From DTU015 sp964406505 (GTDB lineage Bacteria > Bacillota > Sulfobacillia > Fermentithermobacillales > Fermentithermobacillaceae): a DNA stretch of 24,660 nucleotides. Shown piece by piece: positions 7,201 to 13,533 of the stretch (position 1 is its first letter; each line of letters opens with the position of its first letter). The stretch lies in the NCBI GenBank assembly GCA_964406505.1, contig CAYORX010000024.1, positions 1 to 24,660 of the forward strand, written 5' to 3'. The notes under the pieces were generated by a model. It did no database searches. It saw nothing but the letters and a program-made list of their open reading frames with translations, and was not told the DNA's origin. The position numbers and the translations under genes were made by a program.

Positions 7201-7978
7201 CGAAAAAGCGGGCTTACCTAGGGATGGTAAGATACATTTACGGGATGGAAGAACAGGAAAAGTGTTCGATAGTCCCGTGACAGTTGGTTATGTTTATCTG
7301 CTTAAGTTGCTGCATTTGGTAGATGACAAGGTTCATGCACGTTCTACCGGTCCATATTCTCTTGTGACACAGCAGCCTTTAGGCGGAAAAGCTCAAATGG
7401 GTGGTCAACGTTTCGGCGAAATGGAAGTTTGGGCTCTTGAAGCTTATGGTGCAGCTTATACCTTGCAGGAAATGCTTACCGTCAAATCTGATGATGTTAT
7501 CGGCAGAGTTAGGACGTATGAAGCAATCGTTAAAGGGCAAAACATACCTGAGCCAGGGGTGCCTGAATCGTTTAAGGTTCTTTTAAAAGAACTGCAAAGT
7601 CTCGCTTTGGATGTAAAAGTGCTTGATGAATATGGCCGCGAAATCGAGCTGAAAGAACTTGATGATGACACTAGGGAATCAAAAGATATTGATTTGATAC
7701 TTGACACCGAACCAAGGGGGTCAGCGCGTAAAGCCGCGGGCAACCCAACTCAATCAAGACCTGAAGATGAAGTGCAAAGTGTTGCTGGCAGCGGTGACCC
7801 GGAGTATGTAACTGAAGAAGGTTTCAATCCAAACGACGTGTCAGTTCAAAAATCAACAAAATCTGTTGTTTCAGAAGAACAAAAAGATGAAGAGATGACT
7901 TTTGACAGACTTATTGCAGAAACTACGGTTTCGGACAGTGCTTCTGAAACACCGGATGAGGGCAAATCTGAAAGTTAA
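4277..7978 (+). CDS. rpoB: DNA-directed RNA polymerase subunit beta
   Basis: A 1233-residue beta subunit. I chose ATG 4277 (MAYPIKVGRRERLSYGRI) because TAAGGAG (4262-4268) is eight bases upstream; GTG 4268 overlaps that site. The rifampicin region lies at about 442-475 (SSQLSQFMEQTN, then LGPGGLTRERAGFEVRDVH), and the active-site lysines K895 and K903 sit in DKMAGRHGNKG. The C-terminal clamp segment GGQRFGEMEVWALEAYGA is present. Residues 451, 461 and 507 (E. coli 516, 526 and 572) are Glu, Ala and Thr where Asp, His and Ile are usual. After the normal end (about 1131) an extra acidic tail of about 100 residues follows. rpoC starts 21 bases later. Confidence 0.98.
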   Translation: MAYPIKVGRRERLSYGRIREVLDIPNLIAVQKESYRWFLEEGLREVFRDISPIKDFTENLVLEFIDYKLDEPKNSVEECKERDVTYSAPLKVKVRLINQTTGEVKEQEVFMGDFPLMTDAGTFVINGAERVIVSQLVRSPGGYYSYEIDANGKRRYSATLIPSRGTWFEMETDRNDIAWVRIDRTRKLPLTILLRAIGLETDAQILDAMGESIVLKNTLDKDSTKSRDEALVEIYRRLRPGEPPTVESARNLFESLFFQPRRYDLATVGRYRLNKKFTLRRRIVNTTAVFDVVHPDTDELLVKAGERIDRDLAHKINAAGINEIDVATFDGQVVRVVGNGVRKDNEEAWSQEKSLTRDDILAAINYFFGLTKGLGSYDDIDHLGNRRVRCVGELLQNQFRVGLARMERVVRERMTIQDIDIITPQALINVRPVVGAVREFFGSSQLSQFMEQTNPLTELTAKRRLSALGPGGLTRERAGFEVRDVHHSHYGRMCPIETPEGPNIGLTNSLSSYARINRLGFIETPYRKVDKAKKRVTNEIEYLTADEEDDCVIAQANAAVDEEGRFLDKRVLSRYRQEVREAPPEEIDYMDVSPKQIFSVATSLIPFLEHDDASRALMGANMQRQGVPLIRTEAPLVGTGLEHRTALDSGVIAIAKRAGQVVRVSASEIVVQTVSGEHDVYKLKKFNRSNQGTCFNQKPIVSKGQMVEEGEVLADGPSTDMGELALGRNILVAYMPWQGYNYEDAILISRELVEDDVYTSIHIEEYECDARDTKLGPEEITKDIPNVAEEQLKDLDDRGIIRTGAEVRAGDILVGKVTPKGETELTAEERLLRAIFGEKAREVRDNSLKVPHGESGIVVDVKLFTRESGDELPPGVNELVRVHVAQKRRISEGDKMAGRHGNKGVVAKILPKEDMPFLPDGTPIQILLTPLGVPSRMNIGQIFECHLGYAAKLLGIHVATPIFDGIQEDEVKELLEKAGLPRDGKIHLRDGRTGKVFDSPVTVGYVYLLKLLHLVDDKVHARSTGPYSLVTQQPLGGKAQMGGQRFGEMEVWALEAYGAAYTLQEMLTVKSDDVIGRVRTYEAIVKGQNIPEPGVPESFKVLLKELQSLALDVKVLDEYGREIELKELDDDTRESKDIDLILDTEPRGSARKAAGNPTQSRPEDEVQSVAGSGDPEYVTEEGFNPNDVSVQKSTKSVVSEEQKDEEMTFDRLIAETTVSDSASETPDEGKSES

Positions 7979-7999
7979 AACAAAAGGGGATGTTGAAGA

Positions 8000-10900
8000 G
8001 TGGACGTTAATGATTTTGCTGCAATGCGCATTTCTCTTTCATCACCCGAGAAGATCAGGGAATGGTCTCGCGGCGAAGTAAAAAAGCCTGAGACATTGAA
8101 CTATAGGACTTTAAAACCTGAAAGAGACGGACTTTTTTGTGAAAGGATTTTCGGGCCTAGCAAAGACTGGGAATGTTATTGCGGAAAGTACAAGAGAATC
8201 CGTTTTAAAGGCGTAGTATGTGATAAATGTGGCGTCGAGGTAACTAAATCAAAGGTAAGGCGTGAACGTATGGGACACATTGAGCTCGCGACGCCGGTGT
8301 CACATATTTGGTATTTCAAAGGTGTACCTTCTCGGATGGGCTTATTGTTGGATATGTCACCTAGAGTGCTTGAACGGGTACTTTACTTTGCAGCATATAT
8401 CATAACCGATGCCGGGGATTGTGAAACTCTTTCGTATAAGCAGGTGCTTACAGAGGCTGAATACAGAGAGGCAAGAAATAAGTACCGTAATCGGTTTAGG
8501 GCTGGCATGGGGGCTGAAGCAATAAAAGAAATTCTTGCGGGAGTTGATCTTGACAAACAAGTTGAAGAACTTATAAAGGAGGCCGCTAACACTCGCGGGC
8601 AAAGGAAAATTCGTGCCATGCGTAGGCTTGAGGTTATAGAAGGTTTTAGAACATCGGGTAACAAACCTGAATGGATGATTTTAGATGTAATTCCCGTTAT
8701 ACCTCCTGATTTGAGGCCTATGGTGCAGCTCGACGGTGGAAGATTTGCTACATCTGATTTAAATGACCTTTATCGCAGAGTAATAAACCGGAATAACAGA
8801 CTCAAAAGACTACTTGACCTCGGTGCTCCTGACATTATTGTGCGAAATGAGAAAAGGATGTTGCAAGAAGCGGTTGATGCTTTGATAGACAACGGTAGGC
8901 GTGGTCGTCCTGTAACTGGACCTGGTCAAAGACCGTTGAAGTCGTTGTCTGATATGCTCAAGGGTAAGCAGGGACGATTTAGACAAAATCTTCTCGGTAA
9001 ACGTGTAGACTATTCTGGCCGTTCGGTTATTGTCGTAGGTCCCAATCTTAAGTTTCATCAGTGTGGGCTTCCGAAAGAAATGGCGCTTGAACTTTTCAAA
9101 CCTTTCGTAATGAAACGATTAGTCGAAAAAGGATTAGCTCATAACATTAAAAGCGCAAGACGGTTAGTCGAAAGAACACAGCCCGAAGTGTGGGATATCC
9201 TTGAAGAAGTTATCAAAGGGCACCCGGTGCTTTTAAATAGAGCGCCGACATTGCATAGATTGAGCATACAAGCGTTTGAACCCGTGCTGATCGAGGGGAA
9301 AGCCATACAAATTCATCCTCTAGTGTGTCCTCCATACAACGCGGATTTTGACGGAGATCAAATGCCTGTACACGTGCCGCTATCTACTGAGGCTCAGGCA
9401 GAGGCAAAAATACTCATGGCTTCTAAGTATAATTTGTTGCTTCCAAAGGATGGAACTCCTGCGGTTACACCAACAAAAGATGTTGTCCTGGGAATTTATT
9501 ATCTTACACTTGCATCTCATGACGATCCCGAACAACTAGATGAAAAGGATATACCTTATAAATTTGCTTCGGAAAATGAAGCTATAATGGCATATGAAAC
9601 CGGGAATGTAGGTCTTCATGAAGTTGTGGTACTGCGAAGCGAGATAAATGGCAAGCTTGCCAAGTTTATTACCACACCGGGACGATGTATTTTGAATCGT
9701 GCCCTTCCTGAAAAGTTAAGATTCGTAAACGATGTGGTGGATCGAAAATTGCTTGGAGAGATAGTTTCGGATGCCATTAAGAAATATGGAATGGAAGAAA
9801 CCGCAGTGATGTTAGACAAGATAAAGGAATTGGGATTTTCTTTTGCGACACAAGCAGGCTCTACCATTGCGATAGAGGATATTTCAGTACCGAAGGAAAA
9901 ACCAGAGATTTTGAAGGATGCTGACGAAAAAGTAAACGAAATACAAGAACAATATCATATGGGCTTTTTGACCGACGAAGAGAGATACACCAAAGTGATC
10001 GATGTTTGGCGGGCTGCGACTGATAGAGTTACGGAATCGCTTCGGAATGCTATCGGTAAGTGGAATCCCGTAAACATGATGGCCGAATCAGGAGCACGAG
10101 GTAACATTCAGCAGATTTCACAGTTGGGTGGTATGCGCGGTATTATGGTTGATCCGTCTGGCAGAATGGTAGAGCAGCCGGTAAGATCTAACTTTAGAGA
10201 AGGGTTATCTGTACTCGAGTACTTTACCTCAACTCACGGGCAAAGGAAGGGGCTCGTGGATACGGCTCTTAGGACTGCTGATTCGGGGTATTTAACCCGA
10301 AGGTTAGTTGATGTATCTCAAGATGTCATAGTTAGAGAAGAAGAATGCGGTTGTGGTTGTGGCATTCGCGTTAAAGCTATTGAGATTGAAGGAGAACATA
10401 TTGAAGATTTACGGGACAGAATCGTTGGGCGGTTTTCAGCCAATGACATAGTTGATCCGAATACCGGTGAAACACTTTGCAAGGCCGATGAGATGATCGA
10501 TGATGAAAAAGCAGATGCGATAATCGAGGCGGGAATTGAAGAAGTAGAAGTAAGATCTGTGCTTACGTGTGAGACTCGACACGGTGTATGTGTAAAATGT
10601 TACGGTAGAAACCTTGCAACAGGAAACGTTGTGGAAGTGGGCGAAGCCATAGGTACTATTGCCGCTCAATCCATTGGCGAACCAGGTACTCAGCTTACAC
10701 TGCGTACTTTTCATCTCGGTGGTATCGCTGGGGAAGATATTACCCACGGCTTGCCTAGAGTCGAGGAACTCTTTGAAGCTAGAAAACCTAAAGGTCAGGC
10801 AGCTATTTCTGAAATAGGTGGGTTAGTTGAAATCAAAGAAGGCGAGAAAAAACGGGAAATCGTTATTACTTCTCCCGATGGTGAACAAAGCACAATTGCT

Positions 10901-11506
10901 GTGCCTTTTGGCGCACTGATTAAGGTATCCGATGGCGATCAAGTTGAACCCGGAGATGCATTGACGGAAGGCTCTATTAACCCCCATGATCTTTTAGAGG
11001 TTAAAGGTGTACGGGCAGTTGAAGAATATCTTATTAGAGAAGTTCAGAGAGTTTACAGGCTTCAGGGTATCGATATTTCTGATAAGCATATTGAAGTTAT
11101 TATCAGGCAGATGATGCGCAAGATCAAAGTTGAGGAGCCTGGTGACACTACACTGCTTCCAGGTGGGATTGTAGATATTCATGATTTTGCTGAAGCAAAC
11201 GTAAAGGCTTATGAACAAGATGGGGAACCCGCAACGGGCACTCCCATCATTCAAGGTATTACTAAAGCATCTTTGTCTACAGAATCATTTTTGTCTGCTG
11301 CTTCATTCCAAGAGACAACCCGAGTGCTTACCGATGCAGCCGTCAAGGGTAAAACTGATTATTTATTAGGTCTCAAAGAGAACGTGATTATAGGGAAACT
11401 TATTCCGGCAGGAACCGGCATGAAGAAGTATAATAATTTGGAGATATATTCGGATTATGAAGACATGTCGGAAGTTGAAGTTGCCGGTGACGACAATTCA
11501 GCGTAA
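8000..11506 (+). CDS. rpoC: DNA-directed RNA polymerase subunit beta'
   Basis: A 1168-residue beta' subunit. GTG 8000 follows AAGGGGA. The N-terminal zinc site uses C59, C61, C74 and C77; the catalytic loop NADFDGDQ carries D449, D451 and D453 that hold Mg2+; the second zinc site is built from the CGCGC cluster (783-787) plus C857, C864 and C867. The bridge helix and trigger loop are both present but carry unusual residues (Q748, V753, L901, L906; see findings). There is no large lineage insertion. It is cotranscribed with rpoB and followed after 25 bases by the UPF0173 gene. Confidence 0.98.
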   Translation: MDVNDFAAMRISLSSPEKIREWSRGEVKKPETLNYRTLKPERDGLFCERIFGPSKDWECYCGKYKRIRFKGVVCDKCGVEVTKSKVRRERMGHIELATPVSHIWYFKGVPSRMGLLLDMSPRVLERVLYFAAYIITDAGDCETLSYKQVLTEAEYREARNKYRNRFRAGMGAEAIKEILAGVDLDKQVEELIKEAANTRGQRKIRAMRRLEVIEGFRTSGNKPEWMILDVIPVIPPDLRPMVQLDGGRFATSDLNDLYRRVINRNNRLKRLLDLGAPDIIVRNEKRMLQEAVDALIDNGRRGRPVTGPGQRPLKSLSDMLKGKQGRFRQNLLGKRVDYSGRSVIVVGPNLKFHQCGLPKEMALELFKPFVMKRLVEKGLAHNIKSARRLVERTQPEVWDILEEVIKGHPVLLNRAPTLHRLSIQAFEPVLIEGKAIQIHPLVCPPYNADFDGDQMPVHVPLSTEAQAEAKILMASKYNLLLPKDGTPAVTPTKDVVLGIYYLTLASHDDPEQLDEKDIPYKFASENEAIMAYETGNVGLHEVVVLRSEINGKLAKFITTPGRCILNRALPEKLRFVNDVVDRKLLGEIVSDAIKKYGMEETAVMLDKIKELGFSFATQAGSTIAIEDISVPKEKPEILKDADEKVNEIQEQYHMGFLTDEERYTKVIDVWRAATDRVTESLRNAIGKWNPVNMMAESGARGNIQQISQLGGMRGIMVDPSGRMVEQPVRSNFREGLSVLEYFTSTHGQRKGLVDTALRTADSGYLTRRLVDVSQDVIVREEECGCGCGIRVKAIEIEGEHIEDLRDRIVGRFSANDIVDPNTGETLCKADEMIDDEKADAIIEAGIEEVEVRSVLTCETRHGVCVKCYGRNLATGNVVEVGEAIGTIAAQSIGEPGTQLTLRTFHLGGIAGEDITHGLPRVEELFEARKPKGQAAISEIGGLVEIKEGEKKREIVITSPDGEQSTIAVPFGALIKVSDGDQVEPGDALTEGSINPHDLLEVKGVRAVEEYLIREVQRVYRLQGIDISDKHIEVIIRQMMRKIKVEEPGDTTLLPGGIVDIHDFAEANVKAYEQDGEPATGTPIIQGITKASLSTESFLSAASFQETTRVLTDAAVKGKTDYLLGLKENVIIGKLIPAGTGMKKYNNLEIYSDYEDMSEVEVAGDDNSA

Positions 11507-11531
11507 AATCATTTAGCGGAGGTATGGTGCA

Positions 11532-12194
11532 TTGAAATTAAGGTGGTTAGGCCATGCGGCTTTTGTAATCGAATCTGCGGCGTTAAAGATATTTACAGAT
11601 CCGTTTGGAGAAGATGTGCCTTATCCGAGAATAGAAGAAACAGCTGACGTAGTTACTGTATCACATGAACATCACGATCATAATGTCGTGCGAGTGATTC
11701 AGGGAGATTTCAAAACACTAAAAGGTCTGGATGAGGAGACTAAAAAGGCTAGGAGCATGAAAAAGGAAATCCAGGGTGTAAAGTTCCGAACTATACCTTC
11801 TTACCATGACGATCAACAAGGAAAGCTGCGCGGTGAGAACGCTATATTTGTGATTGATATCGATGGGCTTAGAGTCGCTCATTTAGGTGATCTTGGAGAG
11901 CAGCTTAATTCAGATCAGGTAGAACAATTGGGAACTGTTAATGTGTTGATGATACCGGTAGGCGGATATTATACGATAGACGCCCAGACAGCAAAAGAAA
12001 CTGTTGAATTAGTAAAACCAAATATCGTAGTGCCGATGCACTATAAAACTAAATATATAGAGTCGTGGCCGATAGAGGGAGTAGAAGATTTTCTTGAAGG
12101 CATGGAGAACGTTGTTGAACTTCACAGTTCGCAGGCGTCTGTTTGTAAAGAAGATCTTCCTGAAAAGACGCAGGTTTGGCTTTTCAATATATAA
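11532..12194 (+). CDS. Metallo-beta-lactamase-fold hydrolase, UPF0173 family
   Basis: A 220-residue protein of the metallo-beta-lactamase superfamily, similar to UPF0173/YtkL-type metal-dependent hydrolases. Visible metal ligands are the HxHxDH motif (H45, H47, D49, H50), HLGD (H117, D120) and H170 in PMHYKT. The N-terminal KLRWLGHAAFVIES and TDPFG are typical. TTG 11532 is supported by GCGGAGGT just upstream. There is no signal peptide, so it is probably cytoplasmic. The substrate is unknown for this family. It lies 25 bases after rpoC with no terminator between, and is therefore probably the last gene of the rpoBC transcript, an unexpected place for an enzyme gene. Confidence 0.88.
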   Translation: MKLRWLGHAAFVIESAALKIFTDPFGEDVPYPRIEETADVVTVSHEHHDHNVVRVIQGDFKTLKGLDEETKKARSMKKEIQGVKFRTIPSYHDDQQGKLRGENAIFVIDIDGLRVAHLGDLGEQLNSDQVEQLGTVNVLMIPVGGYYTIDAQTAKETVELVKPNIVVPMHYKTKYIESWPIEGVEDFLEGMENVVELHSSQASVCKEDLPEKTQVWLFNI

Positions 12195-12201
12195 CAATGA
12201 A

Positions 12202-12244
12202 GAAGTTGGAAGCTACAAAACTGATTTTACCTGCTTCCAACTTC
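12202..12244 (+). repeat. Perfect 12-bp inverted repeat after the hydrolase gene
   Basis: GAAGTTGGAAGC (12202-12213) and GCTTCCAACTTC (12233-12244) are perfectly complementary around a 19-base loop. No T run follows on either strand, so it is not a classical terminator. It may stabilise or process the 3' end of the rpoBC-hydrolase mRNA. Confidence 0.7.
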
Positions 12245-12275
12245 AATTGATTATGAAAAAGCATGCTACCGGCCA

Positions 12276-12304
12276 TTGACACGCTTTTATCATGGTGCTA
12301 AACT
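12276..12304 (+). promoter_or_regulatory. Promoter for the str operon
   Basis: TTGACA (12276-12281), a 17-base spacer and TAAACT (12299-12304), with TG at 12296-12297 as an extended -10. The predicted start is about 12311. The promoter lies inside the hairpin of the preceding terminator (12280-12322). Confidence 0.75.
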
Positions 12305-12322
12305 CATAAAGCGTGCTTTTTT
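12280..12322 (+). terminator. Rho-independent terminator of the rpoBC-hydrolase operon
   Basis: CACGCTTT (12280-12287) pairs with AAAGCGTG (12308-12315), extended inward by an A-T/T-A segment, and is followed by C and six T (12317-12322). The loop contains the -10 box of the next promoter. Confidence 0.7.
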
Positions 12323-12348
12323 ATGATGAAATGAGAGAGGTTTTGGAT

Positions 12349-12633
12349 ATGATCGGCTCGAGGTACAGTCGTATACCAAAGAAACACAAAATTGCAGGGG
12401 TAAGGTCTGTATCAAAGGCTCTTGAAAATGGACTCGTTGCAAAAATATTTGTAGCAGAAGATGCTAAAAAAGATGTAGTAACAGATGTATTATCCAGGGC
12501 TGAAGCCTTAAATGTTGAGATAATTTGGGTTCCGAGCATGAGACAACTAGGAGAATTTTGCGGCATAAATGTGGGAGCCTCATGCTGTGCTTTATTAAAG
12601 TCATACACAAAAGAAACAGGAAAGGGGGGGTAA
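12349..12633 (+). CDS. rplGB: L7Ae-family ribosomal/K-turn-binding protein
   Basis: A 94-residue member of the L7Ae/L30e/S12e family, like B. subtilis YbxF (RplGB), which binds kink-turn RNA. The pattern KIAGVRSVSKALENGLVAKIFVAED and the C-terminal GEFCGINVGASCCALL match the family. I prefer ATG 12349, eight bases after GAGAGG (12335-12340); upstream in-frame starts at 12313 and 12331 lie in the terminator T run or lack a ribosome binding site. Its stop is two bases before the rpsL start, and its last codons form the G7 ribosome binding site of rpsL. This position before rpsL is a Bacillota hallmark. Confidence 0.9.
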   Translation: MIGSRYSRIPKKHKIAGVRSVSKALENGLVAKIFVAEDAKKDVVTDVLSRAEALNVEIIWVPSMRQLGEFCGINVGASCCALLKSYTKETGKGG

Positions 12634-12635
12634 AT

Positions 12636-13010
12636 GTGCCTACTATCAATCAGTTGGTCAGACAAGGAAGAAAGCAAATAGTTGAAAAAACAAAGTCGCC
12701 GGCGCTTAAAGGAAATCCGTTTAAGCGAGGAGTTTGTACCGTCGTTAGGACCACCACACCCAAAAAACCTAATTCGGCGTTGCGCAAAATTGCTAGAGTT
12801 CGTTTGACCAACGGATTTGAAGTGACTGCATATATTCCGGGGATCGGACACAATCTTCAAGAGCACTCTGTAGTATTGGTCAGAGGCGGAAGAGTACGTG
12901 ATTTACCTGGGGTGCGTTATCATATTGTTAGAGGTGCTTTAGATACCGCAGGCGTTGTTGATAGGCGGCAAGGGCGCTCATTATACGGTACTAAGAAGCC
13001 AAAAGATTAA
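12636..13010 (+). CDS. rpsL: 30S ribosomal protein S12
   Basis: A 124-residue S12, which sits at the decoding centre and monitors codon-anticodon pairing. GTG 12636 gives the normal start MPTINQLVRQGRKQ; the ribosome binding site is AAAGGGGGGG. K43 in TTPKKPNSALRK is the usual streptomycin-sensitive residue, but residue 88 is Arg (RGGRVRDLPGVRYH) where Lys is usual. An upstream in-frame extension to 12525 overlaps the L7Ae gene and is not plausible. rpsG follows after 17 bases. Confidence 0.97.
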   Translation: MPTINQLVRQGRKQIVEKTKSPALKGNPFKRGVCTVVRTTTPKKPNSALRKIARVRLTNGFEVTAYIPGIGHNLQEHSVVLVRGGRVRDLPGVRYHIVRGALDTAGVVDRRQGRSLYGTKKPKD

Positions 13011-13027
13011 TTTGTGAGGTGAATGTT

Positions 13028-13498
13028 GTGCCTAGACGAGGCAAATCGCCGTCAAGAACTTGGACGCCGGATCCTGTGTATAGCTCAGTATTAGTAACCA
13101 GGCTTACTAATAAAATTATGTATGATGGTGAAAAATTTACAGCCAGGCGGCTGGTGTATAATGCAATGGATCTTATTAAAGAAAAAACAGGCAAGGATCC
13201 ATTGGAGGTTCTTGATCAAGCAATGAAAAACGCGATGCCTGTGTTAGAAGTGCGACCGAGAAGGGTTGGGGGAGCTACTTATCAGGTACCTATGGAGGTA
13301 AGACCTGCTCGTCGAATGTCTTTGGCAATACGATGGTTGGTTGATTTTGCCAGAAACCGTTCGGAACGCGGGTTCGAGAACAAACTTGCTAGCGAAATTC
13401 TCGACGCAGCTAATAATACTGGCAACACTGTGAGAAAAAAAGAAGAAATGCATAGAATGGCTGAAGCTAATAGAGCTTTTGCACATTATAGGTGGTAG
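13028..13498 (+). CDS. rpsG: 30S ribosomal protein S7
   Basis: A 156-residue S7, which nucleates assembly of the 30S head and lines the E site. I chose GTG 13028 (MPRRGKSPSRTWTPDPVYSS) since GAGGTGA (13016-13022) is five bases upstream; GTG 13019 is inside that site. Conserved RRVGGATYQVPMEVRP and the C-terminal AEANRAFAHYRW are present. Length is exactly that of the short S7 class. It lies between rpsL and fusA as in the canonical str operon. Confidence 0.97.
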   Translation: MPRRGKSPSRTWTPDPVYSSVLVTRLTNKIMYDGEKFTARRLVYNAMDLIKEKTGKDPLEVLDQAMKNAMPVLEVRPRRVGGATYQVPMEVRPARRMSLAIRWLVDFARNRSERGFENKLASEILDAANNTGNTVRKKEEMHRMAEANRAFAHYRW

Positions 13499-13533
13499 AC
13501 AATTGGATAAAACTTTGAAAGGGGGGGGAATCG

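Noticed and set aside
12525..12635. N-terminal extension of S12
   Set aside because: It overlaps the L7Ae-like gene, and S12 starts normally at GTG 12636 with a strong ribosome binding site.
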